IMG/VR virus record: IMGVR_UViG_3300034093_002271 | Span: 1-23,479 of that record | Source of the DNA: a virus | Reading direction: 5' to 3' (one strand) | Length of the DNA stretch: 23,479 nt | Shown: piece by piece, positions 13,357 through 20,094 of the stretch | Numbering within the stretch: the stretch's first letter is position 1 | How the letters are laid out: each line of letters begins with the position of its first letter | Position numbers and translations under genes: made by a program | The notes under the pieces: model-generated | Seen by the model: only the letters and a program-made list of their open reading frames with translations | Told to the model about the DNA's origin: nothing | The model's database searches: none

Positions 13357-13557
13357 ATGCATAAACGCCCTAAACTACAAGAAGCTATTGACGTACTACA
13401 GAATCTATCTGCTAAGAATGAAGACTGTTACTCAGCGCTAACAGACTACTATGAGATGGTAAATAAAGGCGAAGAATTCTTTGCCGCTCGCATGGTTGTA
13501 GATATTGTAGATCATTATTACCACATCTTAGATACTAAAGGAATTGCTCATGGCTAA
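13357..13557 (+). CDS. Small phage protein, 66 aa, unknown function
   Basis: This frame has AAAGG seven nt before its ATG. The acidic, helical product (MHKRPKLQEAIDVLQNLSAK; EDCYSALTDYYEMVNKGEEF; MVVDIVDHYYHILDTKGIAH) looks like two or three amphipathic helices with many Tyr and Asp residues. It overlaps the next small gene by 8 nt and lies between paralogs 2 and 3. No family is recognised. The 86-nt gap before it holds a weak TTGCTA-18-TATTAT match (about 13300-13330) that could be a promoter. Confidence 0.55.
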   Translation: MHKRPKLQEAIDVLQNLSAKNEDCYSALTDYYEMVNKGEEFFAARMVVDIVDHYYHILDTKGIAHG

Positions 13558-13855
13558 AAAACAAAGTCTACCTAATAAATACACAGCTCCAGGATACGTT
13601 GTTTGGAGTTTTGGTCGCACTATTCGTGAAGCAGAAAATGTCTCTCGTTGGAATCCTTGGCTTGCCCATGCATGGATGGAAGAAGCAAGAGATATGCTTT
13701 CTCTAGATCGTCCATTTTTTACTGAATATAATGCTTGTGTAGACCGCATTAATTATTATTGGTCTCGTCTACCTATGTTTCGTTGGTATAATGAGCACAC
13801 CTTTTGGGCAAATGATGGTTTTGATTATCCTCCTACATTCTTGACTCATATATAA
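13550..13855 (+). CDS. Trp/Tyr-rich phage protein, 101 aa, unknown function
   Basis: The ATG at 13550 has AAAGGA 9 nt upstream, which is preferred to the TTG at 13544. The product is rich in aromatic residues, especially Trp (YVVWSFGRTIREAENVSRW, WLAHAWMEEARDM, NYYWSRLPMFRWYNEHTFW), with a short basic N-terminus. The dense aromatics suggest a compact protein-binding surface or a small enzyme fold, but no motif is known to me. It overlaps the 66-aa gene before it, and paralog 3 starts 11 nt after it. Confidence 0.55.
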   Translation: MAKKQSLPNKYTAPGYVVWSFGRTIREAENVSRWNPWLAHAWMEEARDMLSLDRPFFTEYNACVDRINYYWSRLPMFRWYNEHTFWANDGFDYPPTFLTHI

Positions 13856-13866
13856 AGATTAGTAGT

Positions 13867-14499
13867 ATGCTAGATAAGCTTATGGTTCTATGGTATAGTC
13901 CAGGTATGCGTGGTAGTGCTATATATCGTATACTAGCAGCGCATCCTGAAGTGTACTGGAATCCTAACTTTCAACAAATGACTCCAGAATTTATAGCTCA
14001 TCCTTTAGATTTACCAGAACTACAAACTGTATTTAATATAGACGCTTATGCTCATAGAAGAAATAAACTAAATAACTGGAAATTTAGCTATTGCTCTTAC
14101 CATACTGTAGGATATTTTCGTAATCCTAGTGTTAAACTATTAATAAATGAATGGATTAGCTCCAAAGCTTATATAAATAAGTATATGTTCATATATAACC
14201 ATGGTAAGCACGCAAATCCTACTGATGATAATCTATTAATGTTAGATAGTAAGCCTCATATATGGCTATATGGAACTAGGAATAGATTGAATATGCCTAA
14301 AGAATACTATAAACCAAGTCCCAGCCCGCTAGCTTATAATATTAATGTAGACGCTTTATACTCTACAGACTATAGCGTTTTTGAAACTGAGTACTACAAG
14401 TTAGTTGCTCACCTCAATCTTACTAGCTGTATAAATCGTGTTCGTGCGTTTATACTGTTATCTCTAGAGCGAGAAGCATATATCTCAAAGTTTTACTGA
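13867..14499 (+). CDS. Sulfotransferase-fold-like paralog 3
   Basis: The 210-residue product is the most compact member of the trio. Its N-terminus goes almost at once into LWYSPGMRGSAIYRILAAHPEVYW, matching the helix and AHPEV region of sulfotransferases but with GMRGSA in place of GxPRSGTT. The middle contains HIWLYGTRNRL in the 3'-phosphate-binding position. The last 50 residues (NVDALYSTDY through EREAYISKFY) are nearly identical to those of paralog 2, and many of the nucleotide differences are silent, so the proteins are under selection. The final AYISKFY is shared. It may modify glycan or protein in the same pathway, but catalysis is unproven. Confidence 0.6.
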   Translation: MLDKLMVLWYSPGMRGSAIYRILAAHPEVYWNPNFQQMTPEFIAHPLDLPELQTVFNIDAYAHRRNKLNNWKFSYCSYHTVGYFRNPSVKLLINEWISSKAYINKYMFIYNHGKHANPTDDNLLMLDSKPHIWLYGTRNRLNMPKEYYKPSPSPLAYNINVDALYSTDYSVFETEYYKLVAHLNLTSCINRVRAFILLSLEREAYISKFY

Positions 14500-14581
14500 G
14501 ATAGAATAATTCTTGCTTAGTGCTATAAAATACGTTACATTTAACTCACTGTTTAATTAACTCTAATAAAAGAATCAAGTA

Positions 14582-14737
14582 ATGAAACATAGATCCCCTT
14601 TCGAACGTGCTTTAACTGATCTAGATGAATTACACTCTAGACTAATCACAGAAGAGGATGATAAACTCAATCTATTTGCTGAGTTTAGGCGAATTCTAGA
14701 ACGTCTATATTCTAGTACAATTAAAATGAAAAAATAA
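14582..14737 (+). CDS. Small helical charged protein, 51 aa
   Basis: An ATG at 14582 opens a 51-codon frame with stop at 14735, filling a gap of 280 bases. The product starts MKHRSPFERALTDLDELHSR and ends ...FRRILERLYSSTIKMKK. It should be two amphipathic helices with a basic end. Only a weak AATCAAGTA precedes the start. Codon use fits its neighbours. No family is recognised, and the moderate confidence rests on position and composition. Confidence 0.5.
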   Translation: MKHRSPFERALTDLDELHSRLITEEDDKLNLFAEFRRILERLYSSTIKMKK

Positions 14738-14782
14738 TTGACCAATCCCACCAATTCATGCTATTAATAAGAGGAAGAAAAA

Positions 14783-15160
14783 ATGTTTTTCAAGCTTACT
14801 GCACGTAATGCCTATCGTGATCTAGTACGTAACGCTCGTCGAGTAGCTGTTTCACAGTTGAGTGACAGCGAGAAAAGCGTAGCTTTTAAAGAGCTATATA
14901 CAATGTTGCAACCTAAGTTGCACGAAAATGAACTCACACTCTGCACAAGTCCAGCTTTTTCCAAGCGTTGTGAACACTGGAACCAGCGAGATGTCGGCTC
15001 GATCAAGCCAGTAACATCGTTACGTAATCCTTGGCTGCTATTCAAACGTGAGTTTGAACAGGCTTTGCAGCAGCCTCAAGAACTACAGGCTACACTTATG
15101 TCCAAAGCTATCATGTGGTTTTACAATCGTGATCATCGTGATGACTGGTTGGCCGACTAA
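14783..15160 (+). CDS. Phage hypothetical protein, 125 aa
   Basis: GAGGAAG lies eight nt before the ATG, the clearest ribosome-binding site in this part. The protein has a basic helical N-terminus (NAYRDLVRNARRVAVSQL), a central Cys/Trp-containing part (LCTSPAFSKRCEHWNQRDV), and a C-terminal helix with aromatic residues (IMWFYNRDHRDDWLAD). The basic first third could bind nucleic acid, but no motif proves it. It sits between small phage genes and the candidate DsbA gene, so it may be an early or middle regulatory protein. No family is recognised. Confidence 0.55.
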   Translation: MFFKLTARNAYRDLVRNARRVAVSQLSDSEKSVAFKELYTMLQPKLHENELTLCTSPAFSKRCEHWNQRDVGSIKPVTSLRNPWLLFKREFEQALQQPQELQATLMSKAIMWFYNRDHRDDWLAD

Positions 15161-15179
15161 CAACCTTAGGATTATTCTA

Positions 15180-15536
15180 TTGAAACCGTATAACATTGAT
15201 GAACTAGTTCAAATAGTATGGAAAGTTTTACGTGGAATGCCTATCGAGGTATTTGATGATGAAAACTATAGTGTTTGGGAAAATTGTGTGTGGGAGCTAG
15301 TAGATAGCAGACTTGAAGGTGACTTCAAGGGTAGCAGAGTAATTGGCTCTGCTAACGTAGTAGCTGCTTTGAACATTCTACACCAAAAGATACTAGTTCG
15401 TTATACAGAAGCAGAAGAAGACACTACTAAAATTAGTATGAGCCTTTTCAAAAACATACTAGAAGCTCTATCTGAACAAAAATTAATTAGACGTAAACCT
15501 GAGAAACTAAGACAAACTTTTAAAATAGTAAAATAG
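15180..15536 (+). CDS. Phage hypothetical protein, 118 aa, TTG start
   Basis: The open frame can be extended back to 15048, but that part overlaps the upstream gene. The best start is TTG at 15180, with TTAGGA ending 8 nt before it. The product then begins (M)KPYNIDELVQIVWKVLRG and is mainly helical and acidic (ENCVWELVDSRLEGDFKGSR, ILEALSEQKLIRRKPEKL), with a basic C-terminus. Helical segments and positive end suggest an interaction or nucleic-acid-binding protein, but no family is recognised. It directly precedes the DsbA-like gene, with AGGAAAATAC before the latter's start. Confidence 0.55.
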   Translation: MKPYNIDELVQIVWKVLRGMPIEVFDDENYSVWENCVWELVDSRLEGDFKGSRVIGSANVVAALNILHQKILVRYTEAEEDTTKISMSLFKNILEALSEQKLIRRKPEKLRQTFKIVK

Positions 15537-15544
15537 GAAAATAC

Positions 15545-15784
15545 ATGGACGACGCAATTAAAAAAGAAATTAAGAACGAAATTAACCGAATTGTAGACTT
15601 GATTATTCAAGCTGACTCAATCCGCGAAGCTATTGCTGCACTAAAAAAAGATATCAAAGAACAGTATGATATCCCAGTCACTACTATTACTAAAGTAGCT
15701 AATCTAGTGCGTAAACAGAATCTAGAAGATGAAGATGCTAAGTGGGAAGAAATTAAAGAGTTTGCTGAGTTTTGTTCACGATAA
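15545..15784 (+). CDS. dsbA: Phage DsbA-like double-stranded DNA-binding late transcription protein
   Basis: The 79-aa protein has the length and helix layout I know from phage DsbA (T4 dsDNA-binding protein, Pfam Phage_DsbA). It is a single charged helical domain with ADSIREAIAALKKDIKEQYDI in the middle, followed by an ITKVANLVRKQN helix and an acidic tail. Phage DsbA binds late promoter regions and helps activate late transcription. Its presence is the main sign here that this is a T4-like phage. Its 3' end overlaps the convergent SGNH gene by 32 nt. The match is by eye to a family pattern, not a search. Confidence 0.6.
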   Translation: MDDAIKKEIKNEINRIVDLIIQADSIREAIAALKKDIKEQYDIPVTTITKVANLVRKQNLEDEDAKWEEIKEFAEFCSR

Positions 15785-16412
15785 GTTTAGCTAATTTTAA
15801 ATGACTCATAAACCCTGCATGAGAGTTATCTGGTGCAGGGTCTTTTCTTTTTTCAATATCTAAGTGAAAAGTTACAAAATCATCTGTTAGCTGTACTAGC
15901 TCTGGTTGTAGATGAGGAAAACAACAATGATGTACTACAGGTACGCCAGCTCTTGCGCATAGTAGTATTTGCTTAGATACTGCACCACTCCATAAACGAG
16001 TAACTAACTCTTCATCAGAGAAATATAACATACCAGCAGCATGCCAAGCAGCTCTATGCTCTTTGGTATTTTTACGCTTATTAGACAGTAATTGCTCTGA
16101 TAGAACCCAATTTCTATAATATTTTTCATTCTCTAATACATGATTAGCTACTAAAAATCCTTGCCATTGATCGTTTCTAAAATCCCATGTTTGCCATCTA
16201 TACTCGCTAGTATGCCCTATAACAATTAAATCAGGTTTTAACTTGACAGCTTGCTCTATTTGTGATGTAATAAGATATTCAGAAGCGCCACTTTGCGCAA
16301 GATTTTTAACTTCAGCTTTTAACTGATTAGCTACTATATAAGGATACGCTTGCTCTTGCTTTTCAAGACCTTCGCCTTGTGTAAAGCTATCACCACAGGA
16401 AATAATGAGCAT
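15753..16412 (-). CDS. SGNH/GDSL-family hydrolase-like protein
   Basis: The only minus-strand gene in the right half. The 219-aa product has SGNH block I at the very start (CGDSFTQGEG, nucleophile Ser9), block II as LAQSGASEYLI (Gly near 42), block III as IVIGHTSEYRW, and block V DNSH (Asp195, His198). The invariant Asn of block III is replaced by a Thr/Ser-containing loop. Such enzymes are esterases, often removing or adding acetyl groups on polysaccharides, which fits the sugar cassette. The GDS motif so near the N-terminus fixes the start at ATG 16412, which overlaps the ATG of the divergent gene. Substrate unknown. Confidence 0.75.
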   Translation of the reverse strand: MLIISCGDSFTQGEGLEKQEQAYPYIVANQLKAEVKNLAQSGASEYLITSQIEQAVKLKPDLIVIGHTSEYRWQTWDFRNDQWQGFLVANHVLENEKYYRNWVLSEQLLSNKRKNTKEHRAAWHAAGMLYFSDEELVTRLWSGAVSKQILLCARAGVPVVHHCCFPHLQPELVQLTDDFVTFHLDIEKRKDPAPDNSHAGFMSHLKLAKLIVNKTQQTL

Positions 16413-16998
16413 TAATCAAGATATCTTTGTAGTTGGTAATTCATGGTCTATACCTTCATTAGAAGCACCTAGACCCGCATTTGACATGTTAGGTTTAAAA
16501 AACCGTGAAGAACATATGGGAATTTCACTAGACGCACAAGCTGAGTATATACTATCTAATGATCTTGTCAATAGATTTAAAGTTATTTGGTTAATTGGGC
16601 ACCATCATCGTGCCGATCCTATGGGAAATGGTAACTACCTGCTGCCTTATCCTTGGGGTGAGGGAGATGTGTGGGGTGATCTTACTAGAGATCTTTGGTT
16701 TAAAAAGATGACTCGTATGGCTTGGTATGAGCGTACAGCTGCACTTTTTATAAAAGCTGTATTAGGGGAAGCTAATGCCAGTAACTTGATGATGATACCT
16801 ATTTATAGACCTAATATGCTTGATCATCCATTAATTGAGGATAGTCCTTGTATATGGCGCTATTATATGAGAGATCTTACAAAGAGATTCCCTGATGGTA
16901 GAGGGCATATGAGTCAGGCAGGTCATCAAGTATTTGCTCCTTTATTGGCAGCGGAGGTATATGATAGATGGAAGATTACATTGACCCAAACTGGGTAG
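16405..16998 (+). CDS. Divergent SGNH-hydrolase-like protein
   Basis: The 197-aa product resembles a diverged SGNH protein. VVGNSWSIPS lies at the block I position (Ser13, with GNS instead of GDS), WLIGHHHRAD (residues 62-71) at block III, and DGRGHMSQAGHQVF (164-177) at block V, with Asp164 and His168 in the catalytic positions. The long Trp-rich central part (YPWGEGDVWGDLTRDLW) is unusual. It starts at ATG 16405 with an AGGAAAT ribosome-binding site, head-to-head with the other SGNH gene. It may be an inactive or altered partner of that enzyme or act on a different ester. Its 3' end overlaps the oxygenase gene. Confidence 0.55.
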   Translation: MSINQDIFVVGNSWSIPSLEAPRPAFDMLGLKNREEHMGISLDAQAEYILSNDLVNRFKVIWLIGHHHRADPMGNGNYLLPYPWGEGDVWGDLTRDLWFKKMTRMAWYERTAALFIKAVLGEANASNLMMIPIYRPNMLDHPLIEDSPCIWRYYMRDLTKRFPDGRGHMSQAGHQVFAPLLAAEVYDRWKITLTQTG

Positions 16999-17540
16999 AT
17001 ATTATAGAAATTGGCTTTAATGATACTGTAGCTAAAGCTGCTAATAAGATCGTAGCACATTGTGAAAATAATATTCAGTATTTTGGACATCAATGGTATT
17101 CTGATATTGGTAGTAAAAAAGCTATATTACTTAGGCCTGGAGAAGGCTATGAATGGCACTTTGATAATTTAGATTATGCAGATAAACGATTAACAACTGC
17201 TAGAGCCAAAAGATTTTGGACCCATATTATATATCTTACAGATGGTCAACCACTTGAGATTGGTTCTTGGAGTCCTGATGGGGATAGAGTTGAACAAACA
17301 GATTTTTCAGCTCCTGAGCCCAACATAATTTTAGCTAGAATATATCCTAAACCTGGAAAATCTGTATTATTTCCTTGTTTTATGGTACACAGAATTCAGC
17401 CCTTAGTACAGAAAAATAGATGGGCACTAGTAGATTTTGTAGCAAGCCCTGACTATAATACAAAAACTAAAAAACATTTAAAAATAGCATTTAATAGGTA
17501 CTTTGATGAGAACACTAGGAGTAAGTTGCTATCATCATGA
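16968..17540 (+). CDS. 2-oxoglutarate/Fe(II)-dependent oxygenase-like protein
   Basis: The 190-aa product carries the facial triad of the 2OG-Fe(II) superfamily. YEWHFDN holds the HxD pair (His64, Asp66). The distal His141 lies in CFMVHRIQPL, 10 residues before Arg151 in NRWALVDF, which is in the usual 2OG-binding place. Such enzymes hydroxylate or oxidise small molecules, proteins or sugars using oxygen and 2-oxoglutarate. GGAGG lies before ATG 16968, which overlaps the SGNH-like gene by 31 nt, and the carbamoyltransferase overlaps its end by 35 nt. Substrate is unknown; oxidation of a glycan or a virion protein is possible. Confidence 0.75.
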   Translation: MEDYIDPNWVDIIEIGFNDTVAKAANKIVAHCENNIQYFGHQWYSDIGSKKAILLRPGEGYEWHFDNLDYADKRLTTARAKRFWTHIIYLTDGQPLEIGSWSPDGDRVEQTDFSAPEPNIILARIYPKPGKSVLFPCFMVHRIQPLVQKNRWALVDFVASPDYNTKTKKHLKIAFNRYFDENTRSKLLSS

Positions 17541-18864
17541 TAGTGCTGCAGCTTATATAAGAGACGGTAAGATTATAGCGGCTTCTCATGAGGAGCGTTT
17601 TTCCCGTAAAAAATATGACAATAGCTTTCCTAAGAATACTATTTCTTGGTTACGCGAAGCTCATGACGACTTTGATCATGCTGTATTTTATGAAGAAACT
17701 ACTTATAAACAGTTTAAAACAGATATAAAAAAATATACTAAAGCCACACCAGTACTAGTAGATCATCACAAAGCTCATGCTATGAGTTCTATACTTACTA
17801 CTGACTGGGATAAGTGTGCAGTAATGGTAGTAGATACTGTAGGTGGTAAGTTTTCTACTTCTTTAGGAGTGTATGAGAATGGATATATTACTTGGATAAA
17901 GCAATTCAGATATCCTAACTCTCTGGGGCTATTCTATTCTACAGCTACTAAATTTTTGGGATTAACTCCTTTAACTGATGAATCACAAGTAATGGCTGCC
18001 GCTGCTTATGGAACTCCTAAATGGGCTGACTATATTAAAGAGCGTGTAATAAATACTAAACTAGGCGAATATACTGTACTACCAGATTTAACTAGAGGTA
18101 TAGGTTCAGGAGTTTTAGATTGGGATATAGCTGCTAGCGTACAAACAGTATTAGAAGAGTGTTTAATTAATTTAGCTAAATGGTTATTTAAAGAAACTGG
18201 CTTTACTAACCTAGCCTATGCAGGTGGTGTAGCTTTAAATTGTGTAGCAAATACTAAGTTACTTACTAATACTCCTTTTTGTGATATAGCTATTCAACCA
18301 GCTGCTGGAGATGCTGGATGTGCTTTAGGAGCTGCTGCTCTGATTGATAGACCGCTTTGGGAAAACGCCTACCTAGGTATTCATGCTAATAACACTATGA
18401 CTACTGAAGAATGTGCTTTTAAGTTGTTAAGAGGTGAGGTAGTTGCTATAGTTAATGGTAGAGCAGAGTTTGGGCCACGAGCTTTAGGTAATAGAAGTTT
18501 TCTAACTGTACCTTTTAAAAATAACTATAGTAAGTTAGATACTATAAAACAACGAACTACTGATAGTTGGCGACCTTATGCTCCTGTATGTTTAGAAAAA
18601 GATGCAGATTTATATTTTGATATACCTAAAAAATCTTATGAAATGCTATATGTAGCTAAATCTAAAAATAAACATTTTACTACTAATGATGGAAGTGCTA
18701 GACTACAGATAACAAATTATACAAAGAATGCCTATCTTAGCAGAGTTTTAGAATTAACTAGAGAAGAAGGATATCCAATATTAATTAATACTAGCTTAAA
18801 TGCAAAAGGAAAACCTATTGTCAACACTATGGACGACTTCAAAGAAATTCAATTATGTAACTGA
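17506..18864 (+). CDS. Carbamoyltransferase (NodU/TobZ/HypF-type), short form
   Basis: The start is ATG 17506 (MRTLGVSCYHHDSAAA); an in-frame TTG one codon earlier is less likely. The 452-aa product has a Kae1-like N-terminal domain with HHDSAAA (His10-His11) and VDHHKAHAMSS (residues 85-95) as likely metal and phosphate ligands, then AGGVALNCVANTKL. The C-terminal carbamoyltransferase domain has GRAEFGPRALGNRS near 319-332 and ILINTSLNAKGKPIV. The family transfers a carbamoyl group from carbamoyl phosphate (via carbamoyl-adenylate) to a sugar hydroxyl. Typical members are about 550-600 aa, so this is shorter. It probably carbamoylates the cassette sugar. Its end overlaps the nuclease gene. 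Confidence 0.85.
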   Translation: MRTLGVSCYHHDSAAAYIRDGKIIAASHEERFSRKKYDNSFPKNTISWLREAHDDFDHAVFYEETTYKQFKTDIKKYTKATPVLVDHHKAHAMSSILTTDWDKCAVMVVDTVGGKFSTSLGVYENGYITWIKQFRYPNSLGLFYSTATKFLGLTPLTDESQVMAAAAYGTPKWADYIKERVINTKLGEYTVLPDLTRGIGSGVLDWDIAASVQTVLEECLINLAKWLFKETGFTNLAYAGGVALNCVANTKLLTNTPFCDIAIQPAAGDAGCALGAAALIDRPLWENAYLGIHANNTMTTEECAFKLLRGEVVAIVNGRAEFGPRALGNRSFLTVPFKNNYSKLDTIKQRTTDSWRPYAPVCLEKDADLYFDIPKKSYEMLYVAKSKNKHFTTNDGSARLQITNYTKNAYLSRVLELTREEGYPILINTSLNAKGKPIVNTMDDFKEIQLCN

Positions 18865-19516
18865 GGTAGATACTGATACTCTACCTACAGGTAGAACCTA
18901 TCACACTCCTGACGGATCTTATCCATCTATTACCACAATACTAGGCAAGACAGCTAATAATGCTTGGCTACAGGCATGGAAAGATCGCGTAGGAGAAGAA
19001 GAAGCTGCTCGCGTATCTAAAGAAGCTACTGATAGAGGTACTTGGGTTCATGAAATTGCAGAACGTCATTTTAATGGTGAAAATGTATTAAATACATTAC
19101 ACAATGTACCTTCTGATGTATGTCAAATGAGTCGTGATTTAATTGATATAGTAAGCACGGGCGTAGAAGAGATATGGGGACAAGAACAAGTACTTTGGAG
19201 TAATAAAATTAAGTATGCAGGACGTACAGATATGGTAGGAATCTGGAAAGGTAGACCTGCTATTATTGATTTTAAAACTTCTAAAAAGCCAAAACAATCT
19301 ACTCAGATTAAAGATTATTATTTACAAGGTTGCGCGTATGCTGTAGCTCATAATGAGATGTACGGTACAGGTATTCAAGATATTGTTATAGCTATATGTA
19401 TAGATGGAAAACCTCCACAGCTATTTGAGAAAAGTGCTGTACCTTTCTTATCTGAGTTAAAGTATAGGAGACAGCAGTTTGACATATTGCAAACAAATTC
19501 CGTTGCCACTTCTTGA
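18818..19516 (+). CDS. PD-(D/E)XK-family nuclease (RecB/Cas4-like)
   Basis: The start is set at TTG 18818, with AAAGGA seven nt before it, inside the end of the carbamoyltransferase gene; an ATG at 18800 has no ribosome-binding site. The product of about 232 aa has the family motifs: RGTWVHEIAE (residues 73-82, His near 78) as motif I, then YAGRTDMVGIW (Asp138), IIDFKTSKK (Asp151 and Lys153, the D-x-K core), and YLQGCAYAV (Gln170, Tyr174). These are typical of phage exonucleases used in recombination or DNA degradation. It overlaps the next gene, which also starts at TTG. Confidence 0.8.
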   Translation: MSTLWTTSKKFNYVTEVDTDTLPTGRTYHTPDGSYPSITTILGKTANNAWLQAWKDRVGEEEAARVSKEATDRGTWVHEIAERHFNGENVLNTLHNVPSDVCQMSRDLIDIVSTGVEEIWGQEQVLWSNKIKYAGRTDMVGIWKGRPAIIDFKTSKKPKQSTQIKDYYLQGCAYAVAHNEMYGTGIQDIVIAICIDGKPPQLFEKSAVPFLSELKYRRQQFDILQTNSVATS

Positions 19517-19970
19517 TAATGTTAATATAGCTAAGATACATTTTATTTATCAAAATGCTGGCAAACTATGGAGTACTAGGTACAACCATGAACCTTGGAA
19601 GAGTATAGACTTAATAACTGATAGTAAAAATACTCGTTGGCTATCACAATTTCCAGAAATAAACTTATGGATACAATCCCTATACAAGTTTACAGGCATT
19701 AAAGAAATAAATAATATGTATATATCTGTGTTAGCTCCTAAAAATCAAGTACCTTGGCACTCAGACTTAACTACCGATGTATTTGCTTCTACTATACTAA
19801 CATCAATACAAACAGAAAATAGTTTTTTAGAGTTTGAAAATAACAAGTATGCATATAAGCATGGATATAGCTACCTATTACGAACATATAATAAACATAG
19901 AATAATGAATTTAAGTGATAAACCAAGAATTACGCTGTGCACTACGCCAAAGGAGAATCCGTATGTATAA
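19479..19970 (+). CDS. HxD-type hydroxylase-like (Asp/Asn beta-hydroxylase or 2OG family)
   Basis: The only sensible start is TTG 19479, with AGGAG eight nt upstream; no ATG exists nearby in frame. The 163-aa product has VPWHSDLT (His94, Asp96) and YNKHRIMNLSDKPRITL with a distal His140 and a basic Arg150. The spacing 'H-x-D ... H ... N-x-S ... R' resembles aspartyl/asparaginyl beta-hydroxylases and other 2OG-Fe(II) enzymes. The first 80 residues have no obvious motif. It may hydroxylate a phage or host protein or a small molecule. The gene is embedded in the overlapping chain with the nuclease and a 43-aa gene. Confidence 0.65.
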   Translation: MTYCKQIPLPLLDNVNIAKIHFIYQNAGKLWSTRYNHEPWKSIDLITDSKNTRWLSQFPEINLWIQSLYKFTGIKEINNMYISVLAPKNQVPWHSDLTTDVFASTILTSIQTENSFLEFENNKYAYKHGYSYLLRTYNKHRIMNLSDKPRITLCTTPKENPYV

Positions 19971-20094
19971 ATGGCTACTTGAAAAATACTATGACTGGAA
20001 GTTTGAAAAAGAATTTCAAAAAAAGAAAAAAGAACTTATTAAGTTAGACCCGTTTATATATGATCTACCTAATAAAGATGAAAATAATAAGTAA
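19963..20094 (+). CDS. Basic small protein, 43 aa, conserved-looking phage peptide
   Basis: The ATG at 19963 has a strong AAGGAG seven nt upstream and overlaps the previous stop by 8 nt. The 43-aa product begins with an amphipathic basic helix (WLLEKYYDWKFEKEFQKKKK) and continues KLDPFIYDLPN, then an Asn/Lys/Asp-rich tail. I think small proteins with a 'WK(F/Y)...(K/R)KKxxxxxDPFIY' pattern occur in other T4-like marine phages, but I cannot verify it. The stop overlaps the next ATG as TAATG. Confidence 0.6.
   Translation: MYKWLLEKYYDWKFEKEFQKKKKELIKLDPFIYDLPNKDENNK

Noticed and set aside
13528-13749. Minus-strand frame of 73 codons
   Set aside because: It is a shadow of the Trp-rich plus-strand protein; the plus frame has a ribosome-binding site and fits the unit.
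15048-15179. Upstream part of the frame ending at 15536
   Set aside because: It overlaps the 125-aa gene and lacks a ribosome-binding site; the TTG at 15180 with TTAGGA is preferred.
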